Source: Plutella xylostella
Taxonomy: Eukaryota; Arthropoda; Insecta; Lepidoptera; Plutellidae
Assembly (NCBI RefSeq): GCF_932276165.1
Contig: NC_064004.1
Coordinates: forward strand, 1,808,001-1,872,000
DNA: 64,000 bases
Direction: 5' to 3'
Shown: positions 23,168 through 36,063 of the stretch, in pieces
Numbering within the stretch: position 1 is the first letter of the stretch
Layout: the number at the start of each line of letters is the position of its first letter
Made by a program: the position numbers and the translations under genes
Notes under the pieces: generated by a model
Database searches by the model: none
What the model was told of the DNA's origin: nothing
Seen by the model: only the letters and a program-made list of their open reading frames with translations

Positions 23168-23540
23168 AGGTGCCGACACACTAGCGGACGCGGCTTACGG
23201 ACGCAGCTGTCAGCCGCGACGACTGATAGTGTGCACGGTCTTTTGAGATGCGCTTGCAGACGCTAGCCAGTAGGTATAAAAAGATAACATGATGTGAGGC
23301 GTGACGAACTTGTGATTATTTGCAAGGAACATAAGTAAGTAAGTGATAAGGCCCCAACACACTAGCGGACGCGTCTTACAGACGCGGTTGTCAGCCGCGA
23401 CTGATAAGTGTGCACGGTCTTTTGGGACAGTTCGTGCCAGATCGTTCTCGGTCGTCTGAAAGCTGAAGGTCAGTCCAAGGTTACTACCGCGACTTACGTC
23501 CGATAGTTTGAACAGCTAGTCCGCTAGTGTGTCGGCACCT
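23168..23540. mobile_element. PIF/Harbinger-like MITE, composite
   Basis: Ends AGGTGCCGACACACTAGCGG and mirror CCGCTAGTGTGTCGGCACCT are flanked by TTA. A second internal end (CCCAACACACTAGCGGACGCG at 23354) shows either an internal duplication or one element inside another. It lies upstream of the zinc-finger gene. Confidence 0.85.
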
Positions 23541-23544
23541 TTAC

Positions 23545-25590
23545 ACTCCGGTCTACAACATACTTGTCCATACTAAAATACTTCTTGGTACAGTCAAGTG
23601 CAATTAATCCTGATCCCCTATATAGCTATAACTACAACCCTCCCACATAGGCGCCACCTATGTAAAATAACCTTGAACTACATACACCTTGTTTCGTTAC
23701 TAAGACTTCTGTATGTGTGTTAAAATATGGCGCTAAATATCGACTTTTATTAATTTAAGCGCCATCTTAAATCAAATATTGGAACTAGCTTCATAAAGTT
23801 CATGCCAGAATGTTAAAACCTGTGCTGTTCACTTTTAACTATTGCAAGCCAGCTCAGTGTGATACGAAGTGATTGCATTTTTCACCAGTTTAACTACTTG
23901 ACGGTGTGGTGTAATCGTTAAGGTATTCGGCTTTCAATATGGAGGTTCAGAGTTCAAATCTCTGGGAGGTGTGACTTTTAAAATTTATTTTTATGTTTTA
24001 CTTTGTTAATCATTATAGATAGGTTATTTTAGACTATCTTTATCAATATGAACAGGAAATAAAATAAAAACATAATATATAAGAAAAAGAACTTTATTTC
24101 ACTAAACAAGTAAATATTATTAGTCTGTATGCAGAATAATTATGAACAAAAGTAAACAAATTCAAAAATTGTAGAATTACAACAATGAGAACCAACATGT
24201 TACTAAATTTCACAATTTACATCTCTTGTTGTTTTCTACAATTAAATTATAAATAAGCAACAATTTTATTACTAAGTAGTTACTTATTAATATGTAATCA
24301 ATTATCTTAACAGTATGAACAAATAATTATCTTACTACTAAATAAATTTTACTCATTTTTAAACTGGGGACCCGTTAAATACCTACTAAACGTATAATAA
24401 CATAGTTATAATGTTCCATTTCTTCTTTGCGAGTTGTGCTGTTATCGTGTAGAAGATATTTCTCACGCAATGCAAACAGCAACCATAATATCATCCTTAA
24501 AATTCTCAAATTAAATCTTGTCATGCGTTAGCTATTTTATAACAGTTCTTCAGGGCCCATTATAGGACATCCATCTTCGGTAACCTTTAAAAACAATAAT
24601 TTGATCATGCCTTAATGAATATAATAATTGTGACATTATTACTATAGCGTAAAAAGTATATTATGATAATCTATAAGTAAAATAAATGAAAGCCAATAAT
24701 ATATAAAGTAACCAATAAAATTATAAAGAGAAAATACGAACCCAATGTTGTCCTGGCACTTAACTCAATTAATAATGATGACCTTGTTAATAAATTCGTT
24801 TGTCATCGTTACAAATCAATAATTTTGATTATATTATAGGTATAAATATAAATCAGATCAACCAGATGGAATTAACAAAACCCATCTCAATGCAACAAAA
24901 CATTCTCTTCAAGTCTACAATTTCAAATGAGAAATAAATTCAAAATACCCTCTGCGCTTATAATATTTCATATTGTAAACAATTATCACTATTCACTACA
25001 TAGACTAATACTTTTGCTAATGAACCGCAACATATTCACTATTTTGCAAACGAGTTCAATAAGCTTCGTGGCGTAGCGGGCAAATGGTTGGTTTGCGAAT
25101 AATTGGGCCGCGGGTTCGAGCCCAGATGAAAAACAAAAATAATTTAAATTTTGTATTTCATAATATTATTGTTCTATGAATTCGTTAGTTTGTGTAAATG
25201 ATGGATATTATCTAAAATCTAAATGATGGATATAAATAGGAGAATAGTAAAATAGTTCTGTGTCTGTCTATAGACACGAGCACTACCGCAACATACGTCA
25301 CACCGACAAATTGGCTTTGCGTAGTTTGAATTTCTATTTGAAATGCAGGGGGTCAGGTTTTTCTGCACCTGACTGTACGAAGCATCCCTTCACACCACCA
25401 CAGTCTTTCCATGCTGATCGACATAATATTCTTTTAGTTTTTCTTAGCATGAACATGAGTGTGAAAGGAAAGTGATCGTTTATCCCCTTGACTATTTGAC
25501 AACTTTTGTATTTTTCTACAGTAAACATCAAATAACAAATACGAATATCCAAGCGTGGTACCAGCATAAAGGCAACGGTCGTCAGGGCGA
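23545..25590. other. AT-rich intergenic stretch
   Basis: No coding signal. Two tRNA-like patches occur: 23898-23973, with a good T-arm (CAGAGTTCAAATCTCTG), and 25065-25128, with GGGTTCGAGCCC. Neither has a pairing acceptor stem, so they are SINE heads or dead tRNAs, not tRNA genes. Confidence 0.5.
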
Positions 25591-25775
25591 CAGCATTAAG
25601 GTCTTTTGGGACAGTTCGTGCCAGACCGCTCTCGGACGTCTGAAAGCTGAATGACAAAGATGTCTGAGAGCGATCTGGCACGAACTGTCCCAAAAGACCG
25701 TGCACACTATTAGTCGCGGCTGACAGCCGCATCCGTAAGCCGCGTCCGCTAGTGTGTAGGCGACTTAAGATTGAT
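25590..25775. mobile_element. Truncated copies of the CACACTAGCGGAC MITE, head to head
   Basis: GGTCTTTTGGGACAGTTCG (25600) and its reverse complement (25676) mirror each other. The right end reads CCGCGTCCGCTAGTGTGTAG. Confidence 0.75.
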
Positions 25776-25860
25776 AGAAGGAACACAGACCATAACATTA
25801 TCGATGTCGTGATGTACTGTGTGTAGGGTAAACGTCAAACTAGTCCATTGATGGCATTGA

Positions 25861-26020
25861 TGACGTCACAAAATTTTGTTCAACGCGACGATATCGTCGT
25901 CTTCTCGGTAAATCTTTTCAATTTATTCTATCGGAAGTAATTATTATTTCTATTGTGATATTTTAGTTGTGCTCCATTGTGCCGCGCGCTTCAAGCAGCT
26001 GTGCGAGTCGCCGCGTTGAG
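25861..26020 (+). promoter_or_regulatory. Second candidate promoter and first exon, with a CRE-like site
   Basis: The palindrome TGACGTCA at 25861-25868 is followed by a short GC-rich stretch (GCCGCGCGCTTC) and a strong donor, GTTGAG-GTGAGT, at 26021. No coding frame crosses it. It could be an alternative distal first exon of ACLY, or the start of a non-coding transcript. Confidence 0.4.
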
Positions 26021-28830
26021 GTGAGTTTTCACATAAAATTGCCAAGTCGGTTAACCCCACCGAATACCTATACCTATGTCCGATGAAAAATACTGTTTAT
26101 CATGCAGATATATTCGATAAGGATTTGATTTCAATCGCGGTGTTACCGCTGATAGCGGCTATTTTGCTGTGATTTCTTTTAATGCGACTTAAGTACTTGA
26201 AATCGATTGCCTGTTACCGTTTTATTTTTCATCGTTTTACCGGTGGCATGTTTTTGTAGATAATTTGCTGTTCTCTTTTACTATCTTGATGAGTGTTTCT
26301 ATGTACCTACATTCTACGCAAAAGTAGCGTTATAGAGGACTAATGTGATGAAATTAATCACATTAATCCATAGAAGGTAGGTGTAAGATATTCTTGTTTA
26401 TAAATGAATTACACAATTAAATTACTAACTTTTGTCATCTAATAAATTGCCAAGTTCAAGAGTTAAAACTGGCTTCTACACATTTTATGATGTCTCTGTC
26501 CTAGTAATATTGTAAAAACTTTGGGATATCCACCAAAGACATCCTGGCCTGGTCCACTTCCTTGTTGGCAAAGCATTGTCATGGTTATTGTTGGTCTGCC
26601 TAGTAGGAATCGTATTGTCTCTATGTTATACTCAAAATTTTGCTCAAAAGACTTAACAGAGTACAACAATGCTTCAACTTTCACACTCTTTCATTTGTAA
26701 AGACACAATAAAATAAATAAAATAATGTATTTTTTTTAACTAACAACATTGACTGCATTCACATAATTGTATATAATTATGGGTATTTCTTAAAAAAAAA
26801 AAAATTAAACTTTTTTTATTTTTTTTTAATTTAATGTTATTGGAAAGTGTATTGAAAATAATGAATTTTAATATCTTCAATCGAGCTTAACAGGCTTTGC
26901 AAGGGGTAGAAAATGAGGTGTGAAAGTATGGTTGTGACAATTTAAATTCCTTGTTTAAAATTCGACTTTATGACTGATGGCGTAAATCTCATTTTCAATA
27001 TTCCAAATCAAAGTTTTCACAGAAATAAAATTAAAGTTTGTGCCTTCAGAATAACTATATATTTTTTTTATTAGGTAGTTACGTCACATCCATGTTCGAC
27101 ATGGATGTGACATGTTAAAACATGTCACGACCATGGCCTCAGAAAGCTATGGCTGTGACTGCCATGGTTGTGACATTTTCGCACCGTGCCTGACATTATT
27201 TTAAAATTCGTCATTATTTTTGCAATCTGGGATACGGGCGTGAGCGTGTATGTATGTATGTATTTTGCAATTTGTTACTTTTATCTGTAAGTACATTGTT
27301 TAAGTTATAAATTACGAAAAACAAACTGACAATACAGTTGAGCTTACCTTATATAACTTGAACACGGTCTGGACAGGTTCAGAGTGTTAATTTATAAAAT
27401 AAAACATTAAAAAAAATATTCATTTACACTCCACCATTCATGCCGGCCAAGAAAGGGTAGGTCATACAGTGTTGATATAGCAGAAAAATATATAGTTATA
27501 GCAGATACGTGTCGCAAACTCCTACCCTTTTTTCAAGTGTAAATATTTCGAGCCACGGCTGTGACAAAAAAACATCAGACAAACTTTACGAAAGGTTTTG
27601 GTTTAAACTTACTTAGCTAAACAACATGAAATATATGTATTGTGATAAGTTAATTGCATATAAAATGATTATATAATGATTTTTTGTCTGAAAAAGCACC
27701 AATTAATTCCAGAAAAATATTTTGTTGAGTAATTCGGTGAGCGGACATCGCACGGCTGTGACATTTTGGGGGGGATATTGATATCTATAAATACAAGGCT
27801 TATGTATTTTAATGCATAATTAACTTGCCTGTATGATAAAAAATATGATTTACTGTTTTAATTCATACCTAACAACTATGAGTGCTTCCAGCTAGCCGAT
27901 TCTTACGTAAGACAGTATTTTTTATAAGAATAAGAAATACCCTTATGTGTCTAAAACAATGTTTACTCCTGCTCAATAAGGTTAAAAAATGATTTTGGAA
28001 ATTGATATGGCTCGCAACCTATCACGTGAGTACAAATGTGCTGCGAAAAGTGGGTGGCTCACTTGTGAGCCATCTCTGACTACCCCTTCGGGGATTACAG
28101 TTGTGCATATGTATGTATGTATTCGAAAATTGCATTCATTATCAGCCACCATCCTACAGTATGTTTGCCTAGCAGTGGGCTTGTACAGCATACAACAGCA
28201 TGCAAATAAATCTCAATGACTTAGTAGTTACTTACTGTATTAACCATACTAAGATTTTTTAAATTAAAAGTTTTAAGTGCCAAAGTTCAAAACACAACTG
28301 TTCATAGTATACCTATATACATACTGTTTGCAAAACCATTGAAAAAAATCAGTGAAATAAAGTTTTTATATTCCTTATTTTATTAAACTCTACCTGGGCG
28401 GAAACTGAATTATTGTACTTATTGTTTAGACTGATCAGTTTTAGACCCTCTTAAGTCTTATGGGTGTGTATCTTCAAATGTTTCACCCTGTATAAGTTTG
28501 GTTGTTTTGGCATACACACAGAAACATATCAAATTTATATCAAAATCAAATTATGTATATCAAAACATCAGTAGAGCTATGTTTTTCAAAACTCAGTTCT
28601 AGTTAAGATAAATAAACCCTGAATCTAGACTTAATCGTGACCTAAGATACTGGAATTCCTACACAACTACAACTGTGACATTCCTTCTTGGTTTGAGGTC
28701 AAATATTGTAATAAACATTATCTTATGTTATGGGACAGTTTATTGATTTGATCTTTATAGCTTTTAAGCATTTATCATTGTAATTTGCGCGTCAGAGTCG
28801 CCACCTAGCGGAATTCGTGCCTAACTACCT
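26021..28830. other. AT-rich stretch, no gene seen
   Basis: It holds A/T runs (26785-26835), a worn SINE body (28005-28130), and an area with repeated TGTGACATT motifs (26927-27775). No exon is supported. Confidence 0.45.
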
Positions 28831-28832
28831 CA

Positions 28833-28963
28833 GGGCTAGTAGCACGGGGCGCATTTAAGGCGTGACATAAGTTTTGCATGGCGCTCACTTACATCGCGCA
28901 GCCTCAAGAGCGAGCGCGAAGGAGAACCTTTGTCACGTCTTAAATGCGCCCTGTACTAGCCCT
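28833..28963. mobile_element. MITE with GGGCTAGTAGCACGGGGCGC ends
   Basis: The left end pairs with GCGCCCTGTACTAGCCC at the right. TTTTGCATGGCGCTCAC in the core recurs in related copies at 48600-48700 and 57633-57772. Confidence 0.78.
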
Positions 28964-29141
28964 TCAGGGCCATACAAATTCATGTATACTTCCCTCTGGT
29001 CAAATGGTGAAGATAATCCCCAATTTATTGATATCTAAATAAACCTTGTCAAAGACTCAAGGTTCTATTTCCCACAGGAAAAAAATTAGCTCTCTTTTCT
29101 GGGTCGGTCTGTGTGAATGGACCCTTGGGCCCACAGATATA

Positions 29142-29647
29142 CACTCACGGGCAATGAAAAAGTTCCACTCACAAAATGCCGACACCAAACAACCCGTTTT
29201 TTTTTCAAACATTTAATGAATAATTCGAACAAAATATTACCGTTTTTAGTTGGTAATATCCTGATGCTCTGTTAAATGTACTTCAATGTTGCAGAAGGCG
29301 TCATTAAGCTAGTATTTTCCGTTTAGGAGTACTTAATTTGTCACTGTTATAAAATAGTAATATAGCTGCTAAGTACTTATTATTTGTTTAGCTACGTAAC
29401 CTACACAATATAATACAAAAATATTTAACTATAACTACAACTATTGTATAACTTTCAACAACTTGCATGCGCAAAAAATGTAAATATTATTATTTAAGGA
29501 CTAACATAGATACTTAAGTTAATTAATTAACATCTCATTTTAAGTGAACAAATGTATATTATGTTCTTATGAGAATAAACGTTTAAACCTAAACCTAAAC
29601 CTAATTTGGTGCTTTTCTCAGTGGAACCTTTTCATTGCCCGTGAGTG
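29142..29647. mobile_element. Non-autonomous TIR element, CACTCACGGGCAATGAAAA ends
   Basis: About 28-bp inverted ends (CACTCACGGGCAATGAAAAA and mirror, then GTTCCACT against AGTGGAAC) enclose 450 bp of AT-rich non-coding DNA. Its right end is also found inside the tandem unit at 36064-36990. Confidence 0.82.
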
Positions 29648-31433
29648 CCCTTTTCATGTACAACATGAATGCAACAAATATTTGATATAAAAATCAAATC
29701 TCTCCTCACCCTACACTTCACCCAATCTTGGAAGTCGGTCGCGACCTATTGATCCAAACTGCTAAAGGTCATTTGAAGGAAATTGAGATATCCACGCACA
29801 GAAAAACAAATAACAATGTTATAATATAAAAGAGGAATTTATTATAACATTTACATATGCTTCTATTTAATTAAAAGAACCGAAAAATCGAGTTTTAAAA
29901 AGTATGAAATTATAAAATTATACACTCGTGAGCAATGAAAAAGTTCTGTCTTTTAACTTTTCTACCAGCCCGTCTAGTACTAGGTTTGATAGTTCGTCGA
30001 AAACTATAAAAGTTTCAGTTTTCTTACATACAAAGTGGTGCTTCTAGCGGAAACTATCATGAAACTTTTGACAGATAATGTATGCAGTGACAGAAGAAAA
30101 CCATTTTTTTCCTTTACGTAAATTGCAAAACCCGTATACTAGAGGCCTAGTACAAAGATTAAGTTTTCAGGTATACAAGTGGGTAGTCGCGTGACCACGG
30201 CGGGTCAACCGTCAGGCTGATCAGCTGATGACTGTCACGACATTGCCTAAACGTTCTCCCGCCGCTTATCGCACAAACACGCCACTGCCACTAATATTTA
30301 CATTTAAAATACATTCGGCACCAAATATGGCCACCGAATTTTTTACTTTATGCGATTAGCCTAAGGTCCAAAACTGCCACTAATATATTTATATTTAAAA
30401 ACATTCGGCAGCAAAAGGAGGGTTACTCTATACTGACGAAAAACGAACGAAAGAGAGCTGTCGTGCAATTTACACGTTTAATACATCGAGATAGAGACGT
30501 GGCTAGAGCGTAGCACCGCTCCGAAACTGGTTTTACGACATTTATAGTGACCTCTCTGTATCTTTCTCCGATAGCGAGAAATATTCTGCCTATACTCGTA
30601 ATCCAATATGCAAAGTGAAATTTGCGTGATCAAGATCCTAGTGTGGTACGTTGCTATAGATGCGTTTCATATCCGCTAATCACATCATAGCGCTGATGGC
30701 AACGCATTCCTTACATGTCGTCACGGCATAGCTGCATACCGGTGTAAAGGTAGCCTAAAACTGGTGGTGTGAATTTTTCCATCCCAAGACAACCACAGTC
30801 CACACGATCACTGCAGGACATAAGGCCATGATCGGAGGGTTATTGTTATAATCTTCACTCTCTCCATGGTTCTAGATTTTCATTAAATTTTTTTTCGAAA
30901 TGCGACGGTCATCGTGTCACATTAAGCCAGTTTGAAAGTTTAAAAATTGAAACTGACCATCTCAATCTGTCTGAATCCTGCTTTCTGTACAAGCTGTCGC
31001 GCGTCGTGGCAACCGGTCTGGTCTAACTGTGTTTTAACAGTTGTTCTCATTCATTAATTAAATTAGGAAAATCAATCTTTAATCTTCAATCAGAGCAGCT
31101 ACTACCATCACTGAAACTTTTATTTTTTTATTTAACCTATTGTGACCCTGGGCAAAGGTTTCCCCGGGGTTTCGACCTTCCTTGTTAATGGCCTCCTCAT
31201 TGCAGTTCCATCAATAGGGCGTCCTGGTCATCCCGCATTCTGACGTAACTTGTATGGATCTGAAAGATTTTTAAGAGATAATCGATGCTGCTTAAGGATT
31301 GTTGGTTACTAATACGTCGCTGGTGGTACGGTAGTCCTCTAAATCAAATAAGAAATGAACGAGAATTGTCACGCAATCGGCACGCTTAATACAACGAGAT
31401 AGAGCCGGGGTTAGTACAGCGTTCCGAAGCTTA

Positions 31434-31554
31434 AGGGCAGATTTCAATGATCAGATAAATGTTATCAGTGGAATAAAACAGATCAGATCACATGCAACAG
31501 CATTAGAATTATTCCTCAGATAGCTTTTATCTGACTATTGAAAAATCAGCCCTA
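31434..31554. mobile_element. MITE with AGGGCAGATTTCAATG ends
   Basis: AGGGCAGATTTCAATGATCAG mirrors CTGACTATTGAAAAATCAGCCCT. A relative is at 46288-46411. Confidence 0.7.
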
Positions 31555-31914
31555 AGAGAAGTAAAACTGCAGCGCTATCCACGACTCCATCTCTTTGCAT
31601 TAATCGTGCTGATTGCGTGACAATTCCTGTTCTTTCGTCGCCGTGACCCCCCAGGTCTCGGTCCCATTTCACACACAAGAAATGTATCCACGAATCCACC
31701 TTGCCTCTCAACACTCCGTTCTGGCTAGTTCGCGTGGCCCGATCTGACCCGAGGCAGATACGGCGACCCCAGATACGGCAATGTCGCGCCAATGACACGG
31801 TGTCCTCTGCGGGTCGGTTTACGCAATCGGTGGGACCTTTCTCTTCCGTGCTTACAGATTCAAGGGCGAAATTAGGGATTAACGTGCCCCAATTATTGAC
31901 CTAATCGTCTGTTA

Positions 31915-32055
31915 GGGCCTGTTTCACTTCACTATGTCTGGATAGTGGCTACCTGTGGGATAAAAGACATCACTCTCGGTTAAATTATGTTGTAGACAGT
32001 GGCAGCAAGTCTTATCCCACAGGTAGCCATTATCCAGACATTGTGTAACAGCCCC
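31915..32055. mobile_element. Near-palindromic MITE, copy 2
   Basis: Same family as 17353-17493 (ATGTCTGGATAGTGGCTACC and mirror), more diverged. Confidence 0.8.
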
Positions 32056-33218
32056 TAAGTGTTATGTGATCGGGTTGCTTAGGGTTTAGGTTTTATCACA
32101 AATGACATCTCTAGTTTAGGGTAAACTTCACGTATTTGGTGTGATAGCGGTATATTTTGTTTTTCGCTGAAATATTTACGGCTTTCTTGACAACACAAGT
32201 GATGTTTTGATCTATTCCCTTCAAATCGCGTGTTTGTGTTTATTATGTATATTCGAAACCATGTTTTTATTCCAAAATTTTCGCAGCTCATGACATGACA
32301 AACGGAGACTCCGACAAAGCCTCAAACTATATAATTATAGCAAACAATACCTTTTGTATGAATTGAAACTTTTCATGAGCGCAAACATTAACTGTAATTA
32401 CTATGCGACATGTGAATGCCATTCTGTCTACCTGAATGAAACTAGACAACACTATACTTTCACATTTACATGCACACTTAATAATTTCATTGCATAATTT
32501 AGTCCTTTCGGTCACAGGTCATACCTATCTGTTTTCAAATAACACCGTCTGTTCTGGCTTAGATTTTAACATTAGGCCCGTGGCTGCCTGCAAATCCTAA
32601 TCAAATGGGTAACTTTAGGCCCCTCTCTCTTAAAATTGTATATTATTTATTTACTGCCTCCACTTTATCTTCTTCTTCAGCCCCTTAAAGCTCTATAAGC
32701 TTCCTCAATATTTCGCCAATTTTATGATCCTCTGTTTCGGTCGCCTTTCCCTGGTCACCACTCCGACACTGCCTTGGTCTAGCTTACATCTCCTCGACTT
32801 CCCTTACTAAATGACCTTTCTACTTCAGTTTCGTCATCTGTTTGCTGATATTTATCTTTGATTTCCTTTAACCATCTTGCAAATGTTTAGTTCTAGAAAT
32901 ATAGACCACAGAGAGATAAACAGAAAAAGTACAATCATAATAAATGACCGTGTTAATGCTAGAGGTACAGACAGAGGTACTAAATTAAACCACTTTGATA
33001 ATTTATAAAACTTCTTACTAATGAAGATTCCCGTGAAGAGCAAAATTAACATTAGATAACGAGACGCGCGGCTGTCATTTGAAAGGCACCGATTGCGTGA
33101 TTCCCTTTGCAAAATATCGATAAAAAAAACCGCGTGCGTTGATAACAGCCATGCACTTGTCATTCGCGTATACGAGCCGCTAGGTCGAGATTGCTGCGCG
33201 CGCGCACCCCGCTCGCCA

Positions 33219-33351
33219 GTCACAGTCAGTCCACCGCCGCCGCTCGAACCGAGCGGACGTGTCTCCCGCTAAAAAACTCGCAGTATCGCGTGTGATAGTG
33301 ATTATTTCTGCTTATCCGTGCAGTGTTTAGGAGACACAGCGCCGTTTGGAA
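33219..33351 (+). promoter_or_regulatory. Candidate promoter and non-coding first exon of ACLY
   Basis: A GC-rich island (33180-33260) in AT-rich DNA contains an arthropod initiator-like TCAGT at 33226. It is followed by about 125 bp without a long frame and a strong donor, GGAA-GTGAGT, at 33352. The next acceptor on this strand that leads to a start codon is that of the ACLY exon at 42085. The link to ACLY is inferred from order and strand only. Confidence 0.5.
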
Positions 33352-33879
33352 GTGAGTGCGCAAGGGTTTACTAGCTAATGTATTTATTAATTCGTTTATT
33401 TTGTATGCTAATGTCCAGGCTTAACCTGTCCTAAGCGAAAGTGTGACGGCGCTGAATAAACACGAGCTACATTCATTATTATGGAGTCTTGGAGTTTTGT
33501 TTTAAAATTTCTCTTTTTCAAAACTGGATTTTTGTATGGTTTTCTAATTGTCATCGCGCTCGGCTCCGGGTGCGAAGCGTGGGTCCGAGCCAAAATTATT
33601 TGCAATTATAATTGTTTGGTTACTTCATTACCTAATTTAGGCATTTTAAGTAGACACGGCTTTACGTCAGCCCGTGCGTTACGTCAAGCTTTCAAAATCA
33701 TTACTTTTGCACTTAAATACAAGACAGGTTTTTTTTTACATATAATTGTCCAATAATCATTGTAAATCTTAATCCAGATTTATCAATTAACCAATAAAGT
33801 AAAAGCTAAACTCTAGATATCATCGCCATCATCAGCACTCCATATGACAGCCAATCGTTCAAAAACCATAAAAAAACGA

Positions 33880-34129
33880 ATACTCACACCTAGTACTAAT
33901 GTACTCCCTTGCGGGGTATGCAGAGGTGCATTATTGCTGCACCCAATTTTCGCCAGTATTATGTTAGTCCCAATGTAATAGGGGGCGGGCCTATTGCCAT
34001 TTTACGGGCACATCCAAGACCCGAGAACAAATATCTGTGTTTAAACAAATATCTGCCCCAGCCGGGAATCGAACCCGGGACCTTCGGCTCAGTAGTCAGG
34101 GTCACTAACCACAACGCCATTCGGTCGTC
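33880..34129 (-). mobile_element. tRNA-headed SINE, full length
   Basis: On the minus strand: a tRNA-like head with box B GGTTCGATTCCCGGC, then the body with AATAGGCCCGCCCCCTATTA and a GTACTAGGTGTGAGT end. It resembles the Metulj-type SINEs of butterflies (recalled from general knowledge, not checked). Confidence 0.88.
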
Positions 34130-34959
34130 GCTCGTCGCCAGTCGTTCACTGATGAAATTCCTCCCTTTATTACTTTTTATTGTGACTATCTTTAAATATG
34201 AAAGCATTTGAAAACCAACGGTAAATAACATAAATCTGTAATTTGCATATTTTAAAAATCGCACTATCTATGGAATGTCAATCTCTTATTCCATCCATCC
34301 AAAGGTTGTCTGGCAGAGATCCCTTTTGACGCCTTTTGTACTCTAATTAAGTTGCAACTTGTAAATTATATTATTCTGTTTGGTTTAAAAATAAAGAGTA
34401 TTCTATCTTTATATGAATTTCTCTATTTATTAAACAATGTTTATCTGTGAAAATTGGCGTAATCTATTTAATCTGACTCCATTTCAAATACCTAATTATT
34501 CTTGGTATTTGATAATGCTTCGATACATAGGTAGTATAGTCAGTAGATAGTATTAGTCATAAAAACTTTATTTAAAAGAAAACCATTTGTTTTGATGTTT
34601 TTGCGAGTTTGCGACCCTAGATCAGTCAAAAGACAAAAGGTAAAACCATCCACGATTATTTATTTTTCCATTAAGTTTCACATTTCTTACTTACATCTTC
34701 TTAACTCTGCTGTAAGATAAGCGTGACCTTGACCCCAACCTTTGTGCTTTGTCTTTGCAAAAGCCATAAAGGTTGTCCAAAAATAATACATTCCAACGAG
34801 CTCCCCGCTGTCTACATACAGTGTGTCCCAGGTTAAAGTTCACACCAGAAAGATAGTGACACAATTCGTCATTCTAAACAACTTTAATTCTACGACAAAA
34901 TGATAAACTTTTCATAAAAGAACGAGAACTTTTCTCGGTGGCAAATAAATGTTTGTATG

Positions 34960-35200
34960 AAGTAGTAACAGTAGCAGTCGTTAAGCCTAGTCAGAGGCCT
35001 TCGGGCAGCTTGAAAACATCTGACAGTTGGGTTGCCCACTAACCCGACAACTCTCTCAGCATAAGCTTGCTTGTGTTGGGGTCCACCAACCCGCACTAGA
35101 CCAGCGTGGTGGACTAGGCCTAAAACCCTTCCTTCAATCGAAGGAGACCCGTGCCCCAGCAGTGGGGACGTGATGGGTCGGATGAAGATGATGATGAAGT
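34960..35200 (+). mobile_element. SINE body with (GAT)n tail
   Basis: GCAGTCGTTAAGCCTAGTCAG through AACCCGCACTAGACCAGCG, ending in ATGAAGATGATGATGAAG. It shares its body with the 5S-headed sequence at 51465-51790. Confidence 0.75.
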
Positions 35201-35204
35201 TGAA

Positions 35205-36060
35205 AAAAATGTTTTTTTTTTGTTCAGGATGAAAAATTGTGTCTTATGTCTTTCGGATGTTATCAATATAAACTAGTGACACCATATAATAAAATTTTAA
35301 GTTTTCAGTTTCTCTGTCTACCTTTGAACCATGGTATGCAAATTAAATGAAGATTTTTAGCTATTTCAACAAGACATATTATTAGTATTGATGACGTAAA
35401 ACTGTTTGAGCGTACTACAAGTTTACTTTATAAATTAGTCACCACCAGTACAGTCGCTCGTAGACCACATTGTTTATTAGAGAATACTTGACGATTCATC
35501 TTACTTGTGTTTAGGGCCACTTCTAAATCTAAGTGTTTCTGTAAATCTCATTTTCCTTTAGTAAAATTTATAGTTTGACATTGCTAAAATATAACTTTGT
35601 GCCTTCACAATCAAAATCATTGTATTGATAAATTAAGTTAAAAAAATATATTTGGGGGAGTGTCTTCTGAGACATATTAATACATTCGTGATATCCAACT
35701 ATAACTTAAAACTAGAGTAAATGTCGAATTGCATTCAATAATAATTAGAAAGTGGAGCGATTGAGCAAAGTCCTGCGTTACTTCAGTAATTGCAAGGGCG
35801 ATGCGCGGTTTTCAAAGCTATTTGTAATAAATGAGTAAGCAATTATTGTAATGGCATTCACAGAAAATGTATTCGTTGATTAGTTTGCTATTAGTTCCCT
35901 AATTAACTATTTTTAGGGCCGCAATGACGTCACGCCCATTTCGTCTTTATTCATCTATTTCTGTATTGTATAGTATTACATACAATAAAATTTAACCTTA
36001 ATCTTGCACTACTGCAAACTAATTAAAACATCTCCCAAGTAAACTTTCGCTTGGTTTTTA
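35205..36060. other. ACLY first intron, no feature
   Basis: AT-rich; no repeat or exon recognised. Confidence 0.4.
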
Positions 36061-36063
36061 GCT

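Noticed and set aside
23898..23973. tRNA gene
   Set aside because: The T-arm is good, but the acceptor stem does not pair and the anticodon stem is poor; a tRNA-like remnant.
25334..25798. 154-codon open frame on the minus strand
   Set aside because: It overlaps MITE ends and has no domain-like composition; an open frame through repeat DNA by chance.
32852..33223. 123-codon minus-strand frame
   Set aside because: It runs antisense through the promoter-like island; no domain or neighbour supports it.
33481..33756. 91-codon plus-strand frame after the ACLY first-exon candidate
   Set aside because: The frame is AT-rich, lacks splice context and has no recognisable domain.
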